A stretch of DNA of 64,000 nucleotides, from contig CM060947.1 of the NCBI GenBank assembly GCA_030765055.1, positions 257,749,773 through 257,813,772 on the forward strand, written 5' to 3'. The DNA comes from Mantis religiosa. Lineage: Eukaryota > Arthropoda > Insecta > Mantodea > Mantidae. Position numbers and translations under genes: made by a program. The notes under the pieces were generated by a model. It searched no databases and had not been told where the DNA came from. It saw only the letters and a program-made list of their open reading frames with translations. Positions 33,191 through 44,385 of this stretch are shown here, piece by piece (the first letter of the stretch is position 1; each line of letters begins with the position of its first letter).

Positions 33191-34039
33191 GCCCTTTTAA
33201 TTATAGTGGCCCATTTCCGAATTATTGTCTGTTATTTGTTTAAATTTTGCAAGTTATACTTTGCTTTGTGAGAAAATTTTGAAGAACTATTCTTAGACAA
33301 AAACGTGTACATACATTTGTTATATTTTTATTTTCCTGATAATCTCACACTTTCTGCGTATGACCGTTCTTATTCGCCGCATACCCAAGCGGAGCTTTAA
33401 GACATTTTTCAGAAATAGATGGCTACGCCTCGAGGCATTATTATTTGAGGTTTGCCGTTATTCCCGCGGCACGACGTGATCAATAAACCCGAGGAGGCAC
33501 TTAATATATTTTAGTTCAAACAAAATATAGGCTCTGTGTGCGCTTTCAGTTGTTAATGGTGTATTAAGTCGGCATGACAAAAGCGTGCCGTTTCTAATGG
33601 GCTCTGTCTTCATTACTCCCTGCCACATTGCACCCCATTCTATCAATTCTAAGGAGAACATTCTAAATGAATCGCGCCGATTTTGTCGTATGTATGTTTC
33701 CTATATTTTAGGTTTAAAAACTACGAATTTTGGCTCTTGAATTACGTATAAAAAAGGATTCGTCTACAATAACAATGAAGTAAGGTTCCTGAAAGGGGAG
33801 GTCATATACTGTACAAATATTCAGTCTAGTAAATATTCTAACATCAAAAATGAAGAGCTAAGACATACATAATTTCGTTCATAGATTTAAAAAGGTCGTT
33901 TCAATTCATTGAGAATCCCTTTTATCAATCTATTAGGGATTGGGTTTAAATAAGAAAACAACTAATAACATAAAATCAGCTATCACAAATACATTTTTGA
34001 AAGTTAAATTTTTGGGTGAGCCATAAGATCCCTTTGAAA
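33191..34039. other. No feature recognised
   Basis: AT-rich sequence. A 67-codon minus frame at 33458-33661 lacks recognisable motifs or splice sites. Confidence 0.4.
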
Positions 34040-34277
34040 TCGTGAGCTGTTCAGTAAAGAAAGATCATAACTTTTACTGTCATAATTTTCAGCACTAAAC
34101 TTTAATCTTAATATATTCTGTTAGCGTAATCTGAAACAAACAAGCCGTAATAGTTTCATTGTTGGTACTCCTGGTTGCCGCCTGTGAGAACCAGGCAAGC
34201 TCAGATATGTTCAGTGTCGTCCACCGCTGCAATAGAGGTAACATGTAGTTAAAGTTGATGTTAGAGGAAGATCTGGA
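34040..34277 (+). mobile_element. Mariner family A deletion derivative, 5' end only
   Basis: The left terminus (CGTGAGCTGTTCAGTAAAG) and 5' leader match the 8.5-kb copy to about GCTGCAAT, then jump some 390 bp to TTAAAGTTGATGTTAGAGG. The 48738-49565 copy has the same deletion junction. After 34277 the sequence switches to a minus-strand mariner of another family. Confidence 0.75.
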
Positions 34278-35740
34278 GCCAAGTTGCGCAGGTAGCGCTG
34301 AACCTCGTTTTTCAAGTCATCGTCGTTCTGCAAATGTGTTCCAGCTAGGTGTGACTTCAACTCAGGAAACAGATGATAATCATTAGGTGCTAAGTCTGGA
34401 CTGTAGGGGGGATAGGTGAGGATGTCCCGTCCGAACTGAACCAGGTACTCAGCCATTGCATGTGCAGTATGATGACGAGCGTTGTCGTGATGAAAAATCA
34501 CTCCCTTCGTTATCATTCCCCTCCGATTTTAAATGGCACGTCGCAATTCTTTTAAAGTCTCACAGTAGCTAGCGGCGCTTATTGTTGTGCCGGTAGGCAT
34601 AAACTCGCACCAAAATTCACCTTTTCTGTCGCAGAACACATTAGCCATTACTTTGCCGGCAGAAAATGTCTGTTTGAACTTTCGCGGCTTGGGTGAATTT
34701 GAATGCCGCCACTGATGAGAACGTTCTTTAGTTTCTGGTGTTGTGTAGAGCACCTAGGTTTCATCGTCATTGACAATTGAATCCAGAAATTCCCCGGCCT
34801 GTTCTGCATAACCCTCCACAAATCGTCGGGCTGCTTCAACACGTTGCCGTTTATGGTCTTCGGTGAGCATTTTGGGGACCCACCTCGCACACACCTTGCG
34901 ATAATGCAAATGTTCGGTCAAAATCTTGTCAGTCGGAGTCTTACTGACTTCAATAGCTACCAGTGCAATCCACACAGAGTGAATCTAACGACCAGGCAGT
35001 TACCGAGCTGTCCCGGCGGCCAGCGCCTCCAGTGGGGCTTTCCATAGGGCAAGACCTAGAGATTAACAACACCCCCCCCCCAACCAGTCCTCTGGGCTCA
35101 AGACGGGATGGAAGTGGATACGCTACTTACGCGCGCCAACCCCAAAGGGGATGACTACCGATTTACCTCGATAGGGCCGCCTGGTGATCTGCCACACCTT
35201 CTACTACCAATGCAGGCTAGTACGCGGAAATATATGGCTTCCATCAACCCCGTCCGGAGACGTACCCGATCTCCCACAGGTATCGGTAAACACTGCCCCT
35301 CGAGTCGAACCCAATCCGAACAACTCCCATTCTGGGAGCGGCTCGAATGTTCGTCCGGAGTTTCCTCTAGTAACGTCAGAGGTACCACGAGTGCTAGTGG
35401 TCCGCATCGTCCGCACCACGGCAGCTGAACGGGACGGATCGCCTCACCTCAGGGGGACTAGAGGGATAAGTTCACACAGCTCGCGAATTGTCACAATTGC
35501 TCCACTTTTGCAAGCTTTTTGGCTGAAACCGAAGGCCGACCGGAACACCGTTCGTCATGGACGTCTGTAGTCCGTCTTTGAACGCACTGACCCACTTTCG
35601 CACGTTTTTGAAGTCCATACACTATGGCCTATAGACTTCGCATAACTGATGATGAATTTCATTGGGGGGTAGCGCCCTTGGCTCTCAAAAAACGAATCAC
35701 TCTAAAGTCTGTTTAGTTAACGCGTGTGCACGTCGGCCTC
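34278..35740 (-). pseudogene. Mariner transposase interrupted by a GC-rich repeat
   Basis: Minus-strand pieces in family order. The N-terminus is at 35465-35740, with DVHDERCSGRPSVSA and VTIRELCE. After the 499-bp GC-rich insert come KILTEHLHYRKVCARWVPKM (34754-34975), an IVNDDET motif holding the first catalytic Asp, and TTPETKERSHQWRHSNSPKP. The last piece has FHHDNARHHTAHAMAEYL and PPYSPDLAPNDYHLFPELK (34211-34516), which supply the second and third catalytic positions. All three acidic residues are still visible, but frameshifts and the insertion destroy the gene. It is related to the element at 26.9-28 kb. Confidence 0.8.
34966..35464. repeat. GC-rich ~500-bp repeat, copy 2, inside a mariner
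   Basis: Homologous to 28110-28625. It splits the mariner gene between the second HTH (RELCE) and the KILTEHL segment. CACACAG occurs at both edges, but the left one also occurs in copy 1, so it may be element sequence and not a target duplication. Confidence 0.7.
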
Positions 35741-35789
35741 TGCCTTTGACGAACCCTTATAATCGTTTTACAACCCCCGACCCTCCTTC

Positions 35790-36203
35790 TCCCGGATCTT
35801 TCTACAAGGTTGCCACCTTGTTCGATACGTCATGGGTATCGTACGACGTTTCGTCTAAATAAATTAGCTTATGTCCATTACTGCGAAACTTCCTTAGTTT
35901 TGACAAATATATATCGCGCCAAGCTACAAGTCTACTGGATTCCATAATAACACTTATCTTATTCAAAAAGCGGTATTTGAATCCCAGCTTCTTTATGAGG
36001 CCGCGCAAAGTGCAGTGCCCATAAGGAAAATCACAAATTTCTTGCAAGTGTGCAACCAATTCATATAAGGTAGGCGCTCTGCCTTTTGCATAGAATCTAT
36101 AAATTTCTCGACGAATTAAATCGCATGTGAAATTATCTACTTTAGAGAAACGTTTCTTTTTGTTTTCACACATGATTGGCGTCTTCGGTATTCCTTTCGT
36201 CAC
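35790..36203 (-). pseudogene. IS630/Tc1-like DDE transposase, N-terminal half
   Basis: A 133-codon minus frame. The N-terminal part (RREIYRFYAKGRAPTLYELV, then LRGLIKKLGFKYR) is a helix-turn-helix of the type fused to DDE_3 transposases. It is followed by the first catalytic motif KLIYLDETSYDTHD, with Asp at residue 117. The frame ends soon after, and the second and third catalytic residues are not found here. A relative lies at 44900-45335 (+). Neither copy shows terminal repeats that I can define. Confidence 0.65.
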
Positions 36204-36289
36204 AATATTTCTTACTGTCTTTCTGTGAATACCCAGAATTTATCATCAGGTTCATTGCACGATCCCTTACCAAGATTATTTGTCGGCAC

Positions 36290-36620
36290 ATATTTATATG
36301 TGTTCAAAACAAACGCTTGACTTTGCTTAGAAACAATTCCCGTTATAATTTTGTTTTTGGGGCGTTTCTAGTAATATAACTCGGTCCAGTTATTCACATT
36401 GTCTTCACTTTGATTATTTTCACGTGACTGAAAGTTATCTACTACTTGATTTGCATTTACCACTGCATTTCCCTCCTACGGTCTCCACATTGTGACACAC
36501 AGTGAATTGCTGCACATAATGAAACAGATCAACTGGAAGTTGGAACTTCGGCAACTGAGACTCCAGGTGGAGTAGACATGCGACTGTCACTTCGAGAAAA
36601 TTGAGTGATAGGAAGCTCCA
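36290..36620. repeat. Unclassified dispersed repeat, uninterrupted copy
   Basis: Homologous to 1003-1240 plus 2279-2420, with shared blocks such as TTGCTTAGAAACA and GAAACAGATCAACTGGAAGT. It lacks the LINE found in the other copy and so serves as the empty-site reference. Confidence 0.7.
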
Positions 36621-37017
36621 TCTCAAAGGGCTGCCCAGCCAAGACTAATGGTTGCAACGGCTTTATCGTTGTGGGGATTTGAAGGGGTGAAACCAAGCTA
36701 CACGCAAGTGTTTCCGGATCTCGCGTGATAGGTTCCTTACGGCTCCAGCGCCTTGCAGACCTCAATTTACGGACTCATCTCGTATCTGAGAAAATATAAG
36801 TTGAACATTTTAAGGTGGCGGAGAGGGCTCAAAGAAAGCTTCCCTCTAGTGTAGTCAGGGAGAAAACCAACCACCTGTTCTTAAATCATGAACTTGAAAG
36901 CACAGAACTGAAATATAAGGTTATATATTTTAAATTATGTAAAGTAAATCATAATATGGAAGTGAAATGCCCAGAATTTCTTTATACAACCAAAGCAAAC
37001 TACGAAATAGAGAGTTG
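36621..37017. other. No feature recognised
   Basis: Short frames here have no recognisable domain. Confidence 0.4.
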
Positions 37018-37372
37018 CTAGGGACCAGGGGCGGTTCACCCATAAACTTGCAGGTTTGCGCTACACCCGCATTTTGCACATTAAAGCTGTGCTTGTTTGC
37101 ATTGTTTTATATACAAACATGTTTCAATTACGCTTATCGTCTGTAGCTGCCCATGACCACAGAAGTCGAAATAAACAGTGATTAGCTGTAGGAGCCGCAG
37201 GTTTGCAGTGAAGAGTTAACCTAAGATTTCGCCCAAATGTTGGCTCTCTGAGGGGGTTGCGGGAAGGTGAAGAGAGGGGAGTGGCTTCATATACATTGCT
37301 TAAATGGAGGTTTATAAACCTAGCTCCTCCTACTCTTAGCAACGGCTATAGCGTGACCTCCAGGCTTAGCTT

Positions 37373-37852
37373 TTGTGTGCTCTACTTTTCGAACACAGGG
37401 AAAATTTAATTAAATGCATGGAGGTTGTTCAGAAGAGAGCTCTATTAAACAACAACGCCACACTTGTTCAGGCTTCTGGGTTTATTGCCACTTTGAACGA
37501 TTATAATTTTGTATTCTGGCTGTCTTTCTTCCACAAGATCATGCCACATGTGGACATTTTGTACAATCAGCTGATGAAACGAGACTGCAATACAACGTTT
37601 GCCATCGCCCAGCTAAACGCATTTGAAAGGAAAGTGCAAAAGGTAAGAAATAGCGCGGATATCGAGGAACACGAAGAAACTACAATTAAGAGGAGAAGAA
37701 TAGAAGATCATGATGTGAAAGGAAGAGAAGCTCTTGAAGTATGTGGCATTCTTAGAGAAGCAAAGGACAGATTTAGCTTCACGGGGCATCTGGTAGCCTC
37801 GACTTTGTTTCATCAAGAAAATTTCCTAGACATTTCCAGAGGATTCCCTTAG
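37373..37852 (+). pseudogene. hAT transposase, middle region
   Basis: A 159-codon frame typical of the ZMYM1-like hAT transposases, with FIATLNDYNFVFWLSFFHKI followed by MPHVDILYNQLMKRD. The BED/TTF zinc finger and the first catalytic region expected upstream are missing through deletion. The frame ends at 37852 and resumes, shifted, at 37941. Confidence 0.75.
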
Positions 37853-37940
37853 AGAAACAATAAGGTTCTATCCTTTTATCATTGGAACATTAATTTGTAG
37901 AGAACTGACTGTAATTTACAGTCGAGAGGAATTTCGTGGA

Positions 37941-38144
37941 ATGTCCGGCGCTTTGTGCTTGATGGACTTCAATAAGGAAAACAATTTATGTGCTACATTC
38001 AGCGAATATGTCAAACTCCTCCGAGTACTGTTAACTATGCCAATGTCTACCGCTGAAGCAGAATGCTGTTTCTCAACTTTAAAAAGAGTAAAAACTTTCC
38101 TTAGGAACACAATGTCACAGGACCGACTGTCAGTATTAGCATAG
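37941..38144 (+). pseudogene. hAT transposase C-terminal dimerisation domain
   Basis: The core LTMPMSTAEAECCFSTLKRV at residues 31-50, followed by KTFLRNTMSQDRLSVLA, is the hAT family dimerisation domain. Conserved Glu and the FS.LKR.K pattern are present. A TAG follows LSVLA in place of the usual continuation (LSIER in the next codons), so the protein end is slightly truncated. Confidence 0.85.
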
Positions 38145-38331
38145 CTTTCAATTGAGAGGGTTTGTTATGAAGATCAGCAACTTCAGCACAAAAGTTATCG
38201 ATAGATTCGCCAGGTCTAAGGAGAGTAGAGCAGAGAATCTGTATAAATAGGTGAGTCATTACTACTCTGTATTTTATTTTTCATTTGTGCACCACCAATA
38301 ATTTTACCTACCAGCCGCCACTGCTAGTGAC

Positions 38332-39255
38332 AGTCTAGTATTGGAATATTTCTCTCCGTTTCGATACATTTTAGCAGTGCACTAGATCCATGGCCTCGGT
38401 AAAGATAACTACGAATGCTATTTAACTTTCACGTATAAAGAATGACATGTTTTATCGCAGACTGTCACTTACACCGTCCCTGATAAGTCAATGCAATCCC
38501 AGATTAACCAATCCCCATATGGCCCGGTTCATTAGCCTTTCGGCGCTGCGATAAAAATTCCATCTTTCCGATAACCCTACTTTGACTGACATTCCGAAAT
38601 GAGACCAGAATTCGAACTCTGTCTTTCGCAATTCCCCTCTGGGATCCTCAAGAGTAATCCTTTTATGATCCTAGCCGCCATTTGAACGAAGGCGCTTGAT
38701 AGAAAATTTAAGTTGGGACCGAAGTTTACGAGGCTCCGGAGAAAAAGCAAATCTATGTCGTCATTATCTCTTCACTTACATCGGGTCCGGCCTGTAGGGA
38801 GGATGATGGGGGACGACTAATGCCCGCTCTTAGCCAGACTTTTCTTTCCAATTTAGCCAACTTTGAAGGGCGTGAAGCTTCGATAATCTCTTCCCGATTG
38901 AAATCAAAATTGCAGGCACGTCCGGGATCTGAGCGGAGAATTATGAGAGAATTTACCTAAGGTTACTTCCACCGTCGACGGTGCCAAAGAGGAAGATGCC
39001 GTACATCATAGATATTAATAGCTCGTGGAATTACCTCGGGTTCGTGGTTTGGTTCCAGTAGACTTAGGTTAGTTAATCTTGTTATAACGGTACCCTGAGG
39101 AGCTCCCGGCTTAAGAGATCATCTCCCTCTCTCTCTCTATCCCTCCCTCTTTGGTACGATACAGTCATTCAGTTAGAAACTAACCTTGAGGCTCTAAAAA
39201 TCTCATATGGTGCAATGTTGTGCCAAAAATCCTTTGAAACATTTATTTCAGTATC
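38332..39255. other. No feature recognised
   Basis: About 0.9 kb of moderately GC-rich sequence with a short CT-rich run at 39121-39152. No coding motif seen. Confidence 0.4.
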
Positions 39256-39261
39256 TAATTC

Positions 39262-39540
39262 ATGATAAATGTTATCGTATTGTAGTTACAAGGGAATACA
39301 GTAGACTTTAAGTGAAAGTAAAATGTTTTATATACATGACTTTCTCTACTCTTGTACAAGCACTTATTGCTCTATCTACTTCAAGATAAACATTATCTTA
39401 TTGTAGTTACAAGGGAATACAGCAGACTTTAAGTGATAGTCAAATGTTTTATACACATGCCTATCTCTACTCTTGTACAAACACTTCTTGCTCTGTCTAC
39501 TTCAAGATACACATTATCTTATTGTAGTCACAAGGGAAGT
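39262..39540 (-). repeat. 121-bp satellite, about 2.3 units, reverse orientation
   Basis: The minus strand repeats the unit of 28683-30618, including AAGATAATGTTTATCTT and TACAAGAGTA. It ends sharply at the start of the Penelope-like element. Confidence 0.85.
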
Positions 39541-40310
39541 TTACTATGCAATGTTTGCTTTTTAAAATAAATATATTTCCCCAAACCATTAAATATATCA
39601 GACAATTTAATTCTTTTAATAATATAACTTCTGGATTTATTTCATTGTTAAATGAGCAACAATGATCTGCTACGGCCGATTTATCAGTCTGTTTGTATTA
39701 TGACTTTGTGGTTTTGTTAAATTAAAAGTCCAGGTTACGAACACTAAAAATTGCTCTTTAATTCCGTAGAAACACACTTCGGTCAACCTGTGTCACATAC
39801 ACAATACAACTTGCAAGGTCATCGAACACAAACAAAGTTCAAGTAGCTGTTCGTGCACACGAGTTCAAATAACAGCTGTCCCCTTGGCGGGCTGAGGCTT
39901 CCTTATTTATAGCTTACTCACTATCTGTAATTAGCCCAATCAAGATGGCGCTAGAAGAAAGACGAACACTCCAGAAATCCGTCTCCTTGCCCCCAACGTT
40001 ATGCGAGCTTTTACCTCCGTACTGCACTGCTCGTTTCCTTGAATTCGTCGGCCGCGCCGCCTCGCCTCAACAATGCGTTCGTGACAGCACTTAATGTTAC
40101 GACAATGTTCCTTCGTTCTAGTTTCCAATTTACGTTTTATCTTTCCAATATAAACTTTATCACAATCGAAACAGTTAAACTGATGAGTGCCAGATTTTTT
40201 ATTATTAGAAATTTTATCTTTTTTAGAGAAATGCAATAAATTTTAGTACTATATTTGTTTTGAGGAACTAAAGTTGTACCAAACTCTTTAAAAAATTTTG
40301 AAAATAGATA
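39541..40310 (-). pseudogene. Penelope-like element, GIY-YIG endonuclease region, split
   Basis: The minus strand codes a GIY-YIG endonuclease, the domain that nicks the target for Penelope-like elements. The N-terminal part is HQFNCFDCDKVYIGKIKRKL and ETRTKEHCRNIK (40090-40236). The C-terminal part (ADHCCSFNNEINPEV and LLKELNC-like, 39541-39700) lies across a 389-bp insertion. The canonical GxxYIGxT motif reads KVYIGKI here. The RT portion of the same element is at 41624-42065, separated by a SINE block. Confidence 0.7.
39701..40089 (-). mobile_element. Possible solo LTR inside the Penelope-like element
   Basis: Comparison with the intact stretch at 50401-50470 shows 389 extra bases here. 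It starts TGACTTTG and ends GACAGCA on the plus strand (TG...CA), with ATTA/CTTA at the edges. The minus strand has CTATAAATAAGG (39901-39912), a good TATA box. The family is unknown. Confidence 0.5.
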
Positions 40311-41623
40311 GAATCAACATGAAAAATTCAATGCCATGGCCGGGATTTGAACCACGGATCTCCTGGTTTCCGTCCAGTCGCTCTAACCCATTGAGCTACC
40401 ATGGCCAACGTGCCGTCCTGGCTTTAAATTTTCCATTTGACTCATATATTTCCCCCGTAAACCACTAGGGGCACTCGTATTCGAGACGACTTACTCTCGA
40501 AGGTACTTGAGTCCCATGCTTCATCATTTAACTCTTATTATTTTAGTTAATTGATTGAAATTAATCATTTCGTCACACTAGCCGTTTATATTCTAAGGAT
40601 TTTCATACATAGAGTGAACATGAAAAATCCAATGCCATGGCCGGCATTTCAACCACGGATCTCCTGGTTTCCATGCAGTCGCTCCAACCCATCGAGCGAC
40701 CATGCCAACGTGCCGTACTGACATTAAATTCTCCATTTGATTCGTATATTTCCCCGGTAAACAAATAGGGGCTCTCGCATTCTCTCGCATAAGATAATAA
40801 AAGGCTGGCCCCGTAGCTCAGTCAGTATAGAGCACCTGCCTGCCGTGCTAGGGGTCCCGGGTTCGATTGCCGGCGGTGGGGGATGGGGTCTCCGACCAAG
40901 ATAATTCCCCATCTTCCCCAGAGTCTGGAAGTATGAATGAGAGTGTGAATGTGTGCGAGAAAAGGCTAAAAAAAACCTTTCGAATACCTTCGATATGTTC
41001 CAAAGGAGAACGGCCGCCGATATAACTATTATAGTCAAAGGCGGAGTATAAATAGAACAAGTTAATATAACAAGTTAAATGATGACGCCTTGGACTCAAG
41101 TACTTACGATAGTAATTCGCCGATAGTAACTCGATAATAATATGAGAGCTCCTAATGGTTTACCGGGGAAATATACGAGTCAAAGGGAAAATTTAATGCC
41201 AAGGCGGCACGTTGGTCATGGTAGCTCAATGGGTTGAGGCGACTGCACGGAGGCCAGGAGGTCCGTGGTTCAAATCCCGACATTGGCATTGAATTTTTCA
41301 TGTTGACTCCATCTATCAAAAAATCTTAGCCTATGTACGGCTAGTGTGAAGAAAGGATTAATTCCCATCAATTAACTAAAATAATAAGAGTTAAATGATG
41401 AAGCCTGGGACTCAAGTGCTTACGATAGTAAGTCGCCACAAACGGTGTATCTTGTATGGGAGAGCCCCGGGGAAACATATGAATCGAATGGAGAGTTTAA
41501 TGTCAGGACGGCACTTTGGCCATGGTAGCTCAATGGGTTAGAGCGAATGCACGGAAGCCAGGAGATCCGTATATCAAATTCCAGTCATGGCATTCAATTT
41601 TTCATGTTAGCTCTATCTGTTTT
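40311..41623. repeat. Inverted-repeat block of tRNA-derived SINE units
   Basis: Two SINE units in minus orientation (about 40320-40440 and 40615-40745) face two in plus orientation (about 41195-41310 and 41500-41620). The outer ends are complementary (AGATAGAATCAACATG against CATGTTAGCTCTATCT). Each unit holds an A box (TAGCTCAATGGGTT) and a B box (GTGGTTCAAATCCC), related to the units at 14.2-15.4 kb. The block interrupts a Penelope-like element. Confidence 0.8.
40806..40960 (+). repeat. Different tRNA-derived SINE at the centre of the inverted block
   Basis: The head GGCCCCGTAGCTCAGTCAGT with GGGTTCGATTGCC gives A and B boxes. The acceptor ends do not pair well, so it is not a tRNA gene. 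A tail with GTCTCCGACCAAGATAATTC follows. Confidence 0.65.
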
Positions 41624-42065
41624 TTGACGGTAAGGAGTTTTTTAATTATAATCATCTTTTATTTTTCTAAGGGCAAAAATATCACTAGCAGTTTTCTTTA
41701 TATTTGAATTTTTCAATATTTTTATTAATAAATTCTTTATTAAAACCATTAATTAAAGCAGTATTAATAATATGTTTAAATTATTTATTAATTCATATTT
41801 ATTCAGGGGTATATTTATTAACCTATAAATAAAACCTTTAAAAACAGAAAATTTATGTGAAAAAGTGTCAAAACTTTTATTTTTATGATATTATCAATAT
41901 GAGTAGACTTCCTATAAACACCAAACTTTAATTTATTATTACATCTAATTATCTTTAGATCTAAAAAGAAAGAAATCCATTAATTCGAGTTTCTAATGTC
42001 AATGTTATAGCTTTATCTTGTATATTTAGTAATTTTAAAGAATCCTTTATGAATTTATCAGATTA
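41624..42065 (-). pseudogene. Penelope-like element, reverse transcriptase C-terminal part
   Basis: On the minus strand SFLDLKIIRCNNKLKFGVYR then KSTHID matches the late RT motif (FLDL...YRKPTHTD) of Penelope-like elements. A decayed HINFLFLKV stretch follows. It precedes the endonuclease at 39541-40310 in the right order, with the SINE block between them. Stops are present. Confidence 0.7.
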
Positions 42066-42790
42066 AATTATTTTCCTATATTATTTTCCTTTCAGAGAGG
42101 TATAATATAATACTTTTAGATTGTAAAATGTGTTGCTGTATAAATTTGAAACTTGGCTGTAACAAGTGACGTCAGCAAGTCCCGTATAGTACAACAAAAC
42201 CAGCAGAACAATTAAACGTTAAAATAAACAAAGGAGGGTTGGTGCCTTTGGTGGTGAAAGACGGAACTCTGCACACGCAAGTTTGCCTTCACTTGTTATG
42301 CTTGGAGAAACGAAAACATTCAAATTGTGACGTAGAGTGGCTTTAAGGGTTTCGTGTAACAGCCATAAATGTCACTCAGAATCCGTTTAAGATACCGCAA
42401 GGAATGTTAAACGGCCCGGAACATTCCTAAAGCCGCAGCGACTCTTGTGGTTCAACATGCAGCTCCCAGTACAACGCCCGCCTGCCTTACACCCTGGACA
42501 TTGTTTTATTAAAAAACAGCCTAAAAAATTAATGTAGCAACTTGCATATCTTTCGTGACAAATTTTCTAATTTACATTATATACAGGGTGTTCCATATTC
42601 ACCCTATGTGGCATACAAATATAATTTGGCACTTTAATGGTGCGTGTGTTTTTATTTAGGTCTTAATCTGATAAAAAGATACCAAAAATCCCTTCTTGGA
42701 ATTCAAATATTCTACTGCTGAAAATATTTACTGCATGATGCGAATTACACTTTCTTTCACAATAAATTCACACAACGCGATGTATCCCTA
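42066..42790. other. No clear feature
   Basis: AT-rich at first. A single ACAGGGTGTTCCATATTCAC near 42587 resembles a transposon end, but no partner was found. Confidence 0.35.
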
Positions 42791-42791
42791 A

Positions 42792-44385
42792 CCATCCGTA
42801 GGTGTGCGGTAGGGGTAACATATCTGCCTCATGTTCAAGAGGTCAGTAGCTATAATCTCGGTTAGGATAAGAAACTTTTGTTGGTAACTGTAAGCTCTAT
42901 GTACCCTGTATACATTTGAACATCATTCCATTCATCATCCAAACTGACCTAACGTTGGAGGTATTCTCTTATCCTGAAAGATGAATGTCTGGTAACTCTA
43001 AGCTCTATGTATCCTGCATTCATTTGAGCATCATTCCATTCATCATCCAAACTGACTTAACGTTGGAGGTATTCTCTTATCCTGAAAGATGAATGTCTGG
43101 TAACTCTAAGCTCTATGTATCCTGCATTCATTTGAACATCATTCCATTCATCATCCAAACTGACCTAACGTTGGAGGTATTCTCTTATCCTGAAAGATGA
43201 ATGTCTGGTAACTCTAAGCTCTATGTATCCTGCATTCATTTGAGCATCATTCCATTCATCATCCAAACTGACTTAACGTTGGAGGTATTCTCTTATGCCG
43301 AAAGACTAATGTATGGTAACTCTGAGCTCTATGGACCCTGTAATCATTTGAGCATCATTTCACTCATATCGCACACGACTTAAAGTTGGAGGTTCTCTCT
43401 TATCTTGCAAGATGAAGGTCTTGTAGTTATAATCTCTATGCATCCTGTACTCATTAGAACGTCATTTCATTCATCGTCCGATATGACTTAAAGTTGGAGG
43501 ATTTCTCTTATCCTGAAAGACTAATGTTTGGTAACTCTGAGCTCTATGTACTCGGTACTCATTTGAGCATAATTTCATTCATTGTCCGATATGACTTAAC
43601 GTTGGAGGTTTTCTCTTATCCTGAAAGACTAATGTATAGTAACTCTGAGCTCTATGTAACCTGTACTCATTTGAACATCATTTCATTCATTGTCCGATAT
43701 GGCTTAACGTTGGAGTTTTTCTCTTATCCTGAAAGACTAATGTATGGTAACTCTGAGCTCTGTGTAACCTGTAGTCATTTGAGCATCATTTCATTCATTG
43801 GTCGATATGACTTAACGTTGGAGGTTTTCCCTTATCCTGAAAGACTAATGTATGGTAACTCTGAGCTCTATGTAACATGTAGTCATTTGAGCATCATTTC
43901 ATTCATTGGTCGATATGACTTAACATTGGAGGTTTTCTCTTATCCTGAAAGACTAATGTATGGTAACTCTGAGCTCTATGTAACCTGTAGTCATTTGAAC
44001 ATCATTTCATTCAGAGTCCGATATGACTTAACGTTGTAGGCTTTCTCTTATGCTGAAAGACTAATGTAAGGTAACTCTGAGCTCTATGTACCCAGTCTCA
44101 TTTGAACATCATTTCTTCCATCGACCGATATGACTTAACGTTGGAGGTTTTGCCTTATCCGGAAAGATGAATGTCTGGTAGCTCTAAGCTCTATGTACTC
44201 TGTACTAATTTGAGCATCATTTCATTCATTGTCGGATATGACTAGCGTTGGAGGTTTTCTCTAATCCTGAACGACTAATGTAAGGTAACTCTGAGCTCTA
44301 TGTTCTCTGTACCTATTTGAGCATCATTTCAATCAGTGTTCGATATAACTTAGTATTGGTGGACGTAAATGAAAAAAAAAGTTAA
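42792..44385 (+). repeat. SINE with its tail expanded into a 108-bp array (array 2)
   Basis: Starts with a decayed tRNA head (GGTGTGCGGTAGGGGTAACA, then a Pol III B-box remnant near 42850), followed by about 13 tail units. GGTAACTC recurs at 42991, 43099, 43207, 43315, a 108-bp period. It closes with the natural SINE end (GGTGGACGTAAATG and an A-rich stretch). So head, amplified tail and end form one SINE. Since 108 is 36 codons, a 181-codon frame (43494-44039) of 36-residue repeats stays open; I regard it as an artefact. Confidence 0.85.

Larger units (their letters stand above)
37026..38323 (+). mobile_element. hAT transposon, internally deleted, with 8-bp target duplication
   Basis: Termini CAGGGGCGGTT (37026) and, in reverse, CAGTGGCGGCT (ending 38323) are typical hAT ends. 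The flanks CTAGGGAC (37018-37025) and CTAGTGAC (38324-38331) form an 8-bp duplication with one mismatch, the hallmark length for hAT. At 1.3 kb it holds only the C-terminal part of the transposase, so it is non-autonomous. Confidence 0.9.

Noticed and set aside
33458..33661. 67-codon minus frame as a host exon
   Set aside because: No recognisable domain, no consensus splice sites at its edges, and no second copy to compare.
42587..42610. Transposon terminus ACAGGGTGTTCC
   Set aside because: Only one end was found, with no inverted partner nearby.
43494..44039. 181-residue protein of 36-residue repeats
   Set aside because: It follows from a 108-bp satellite period being a multiple of three; the sequence is a SINE tail.
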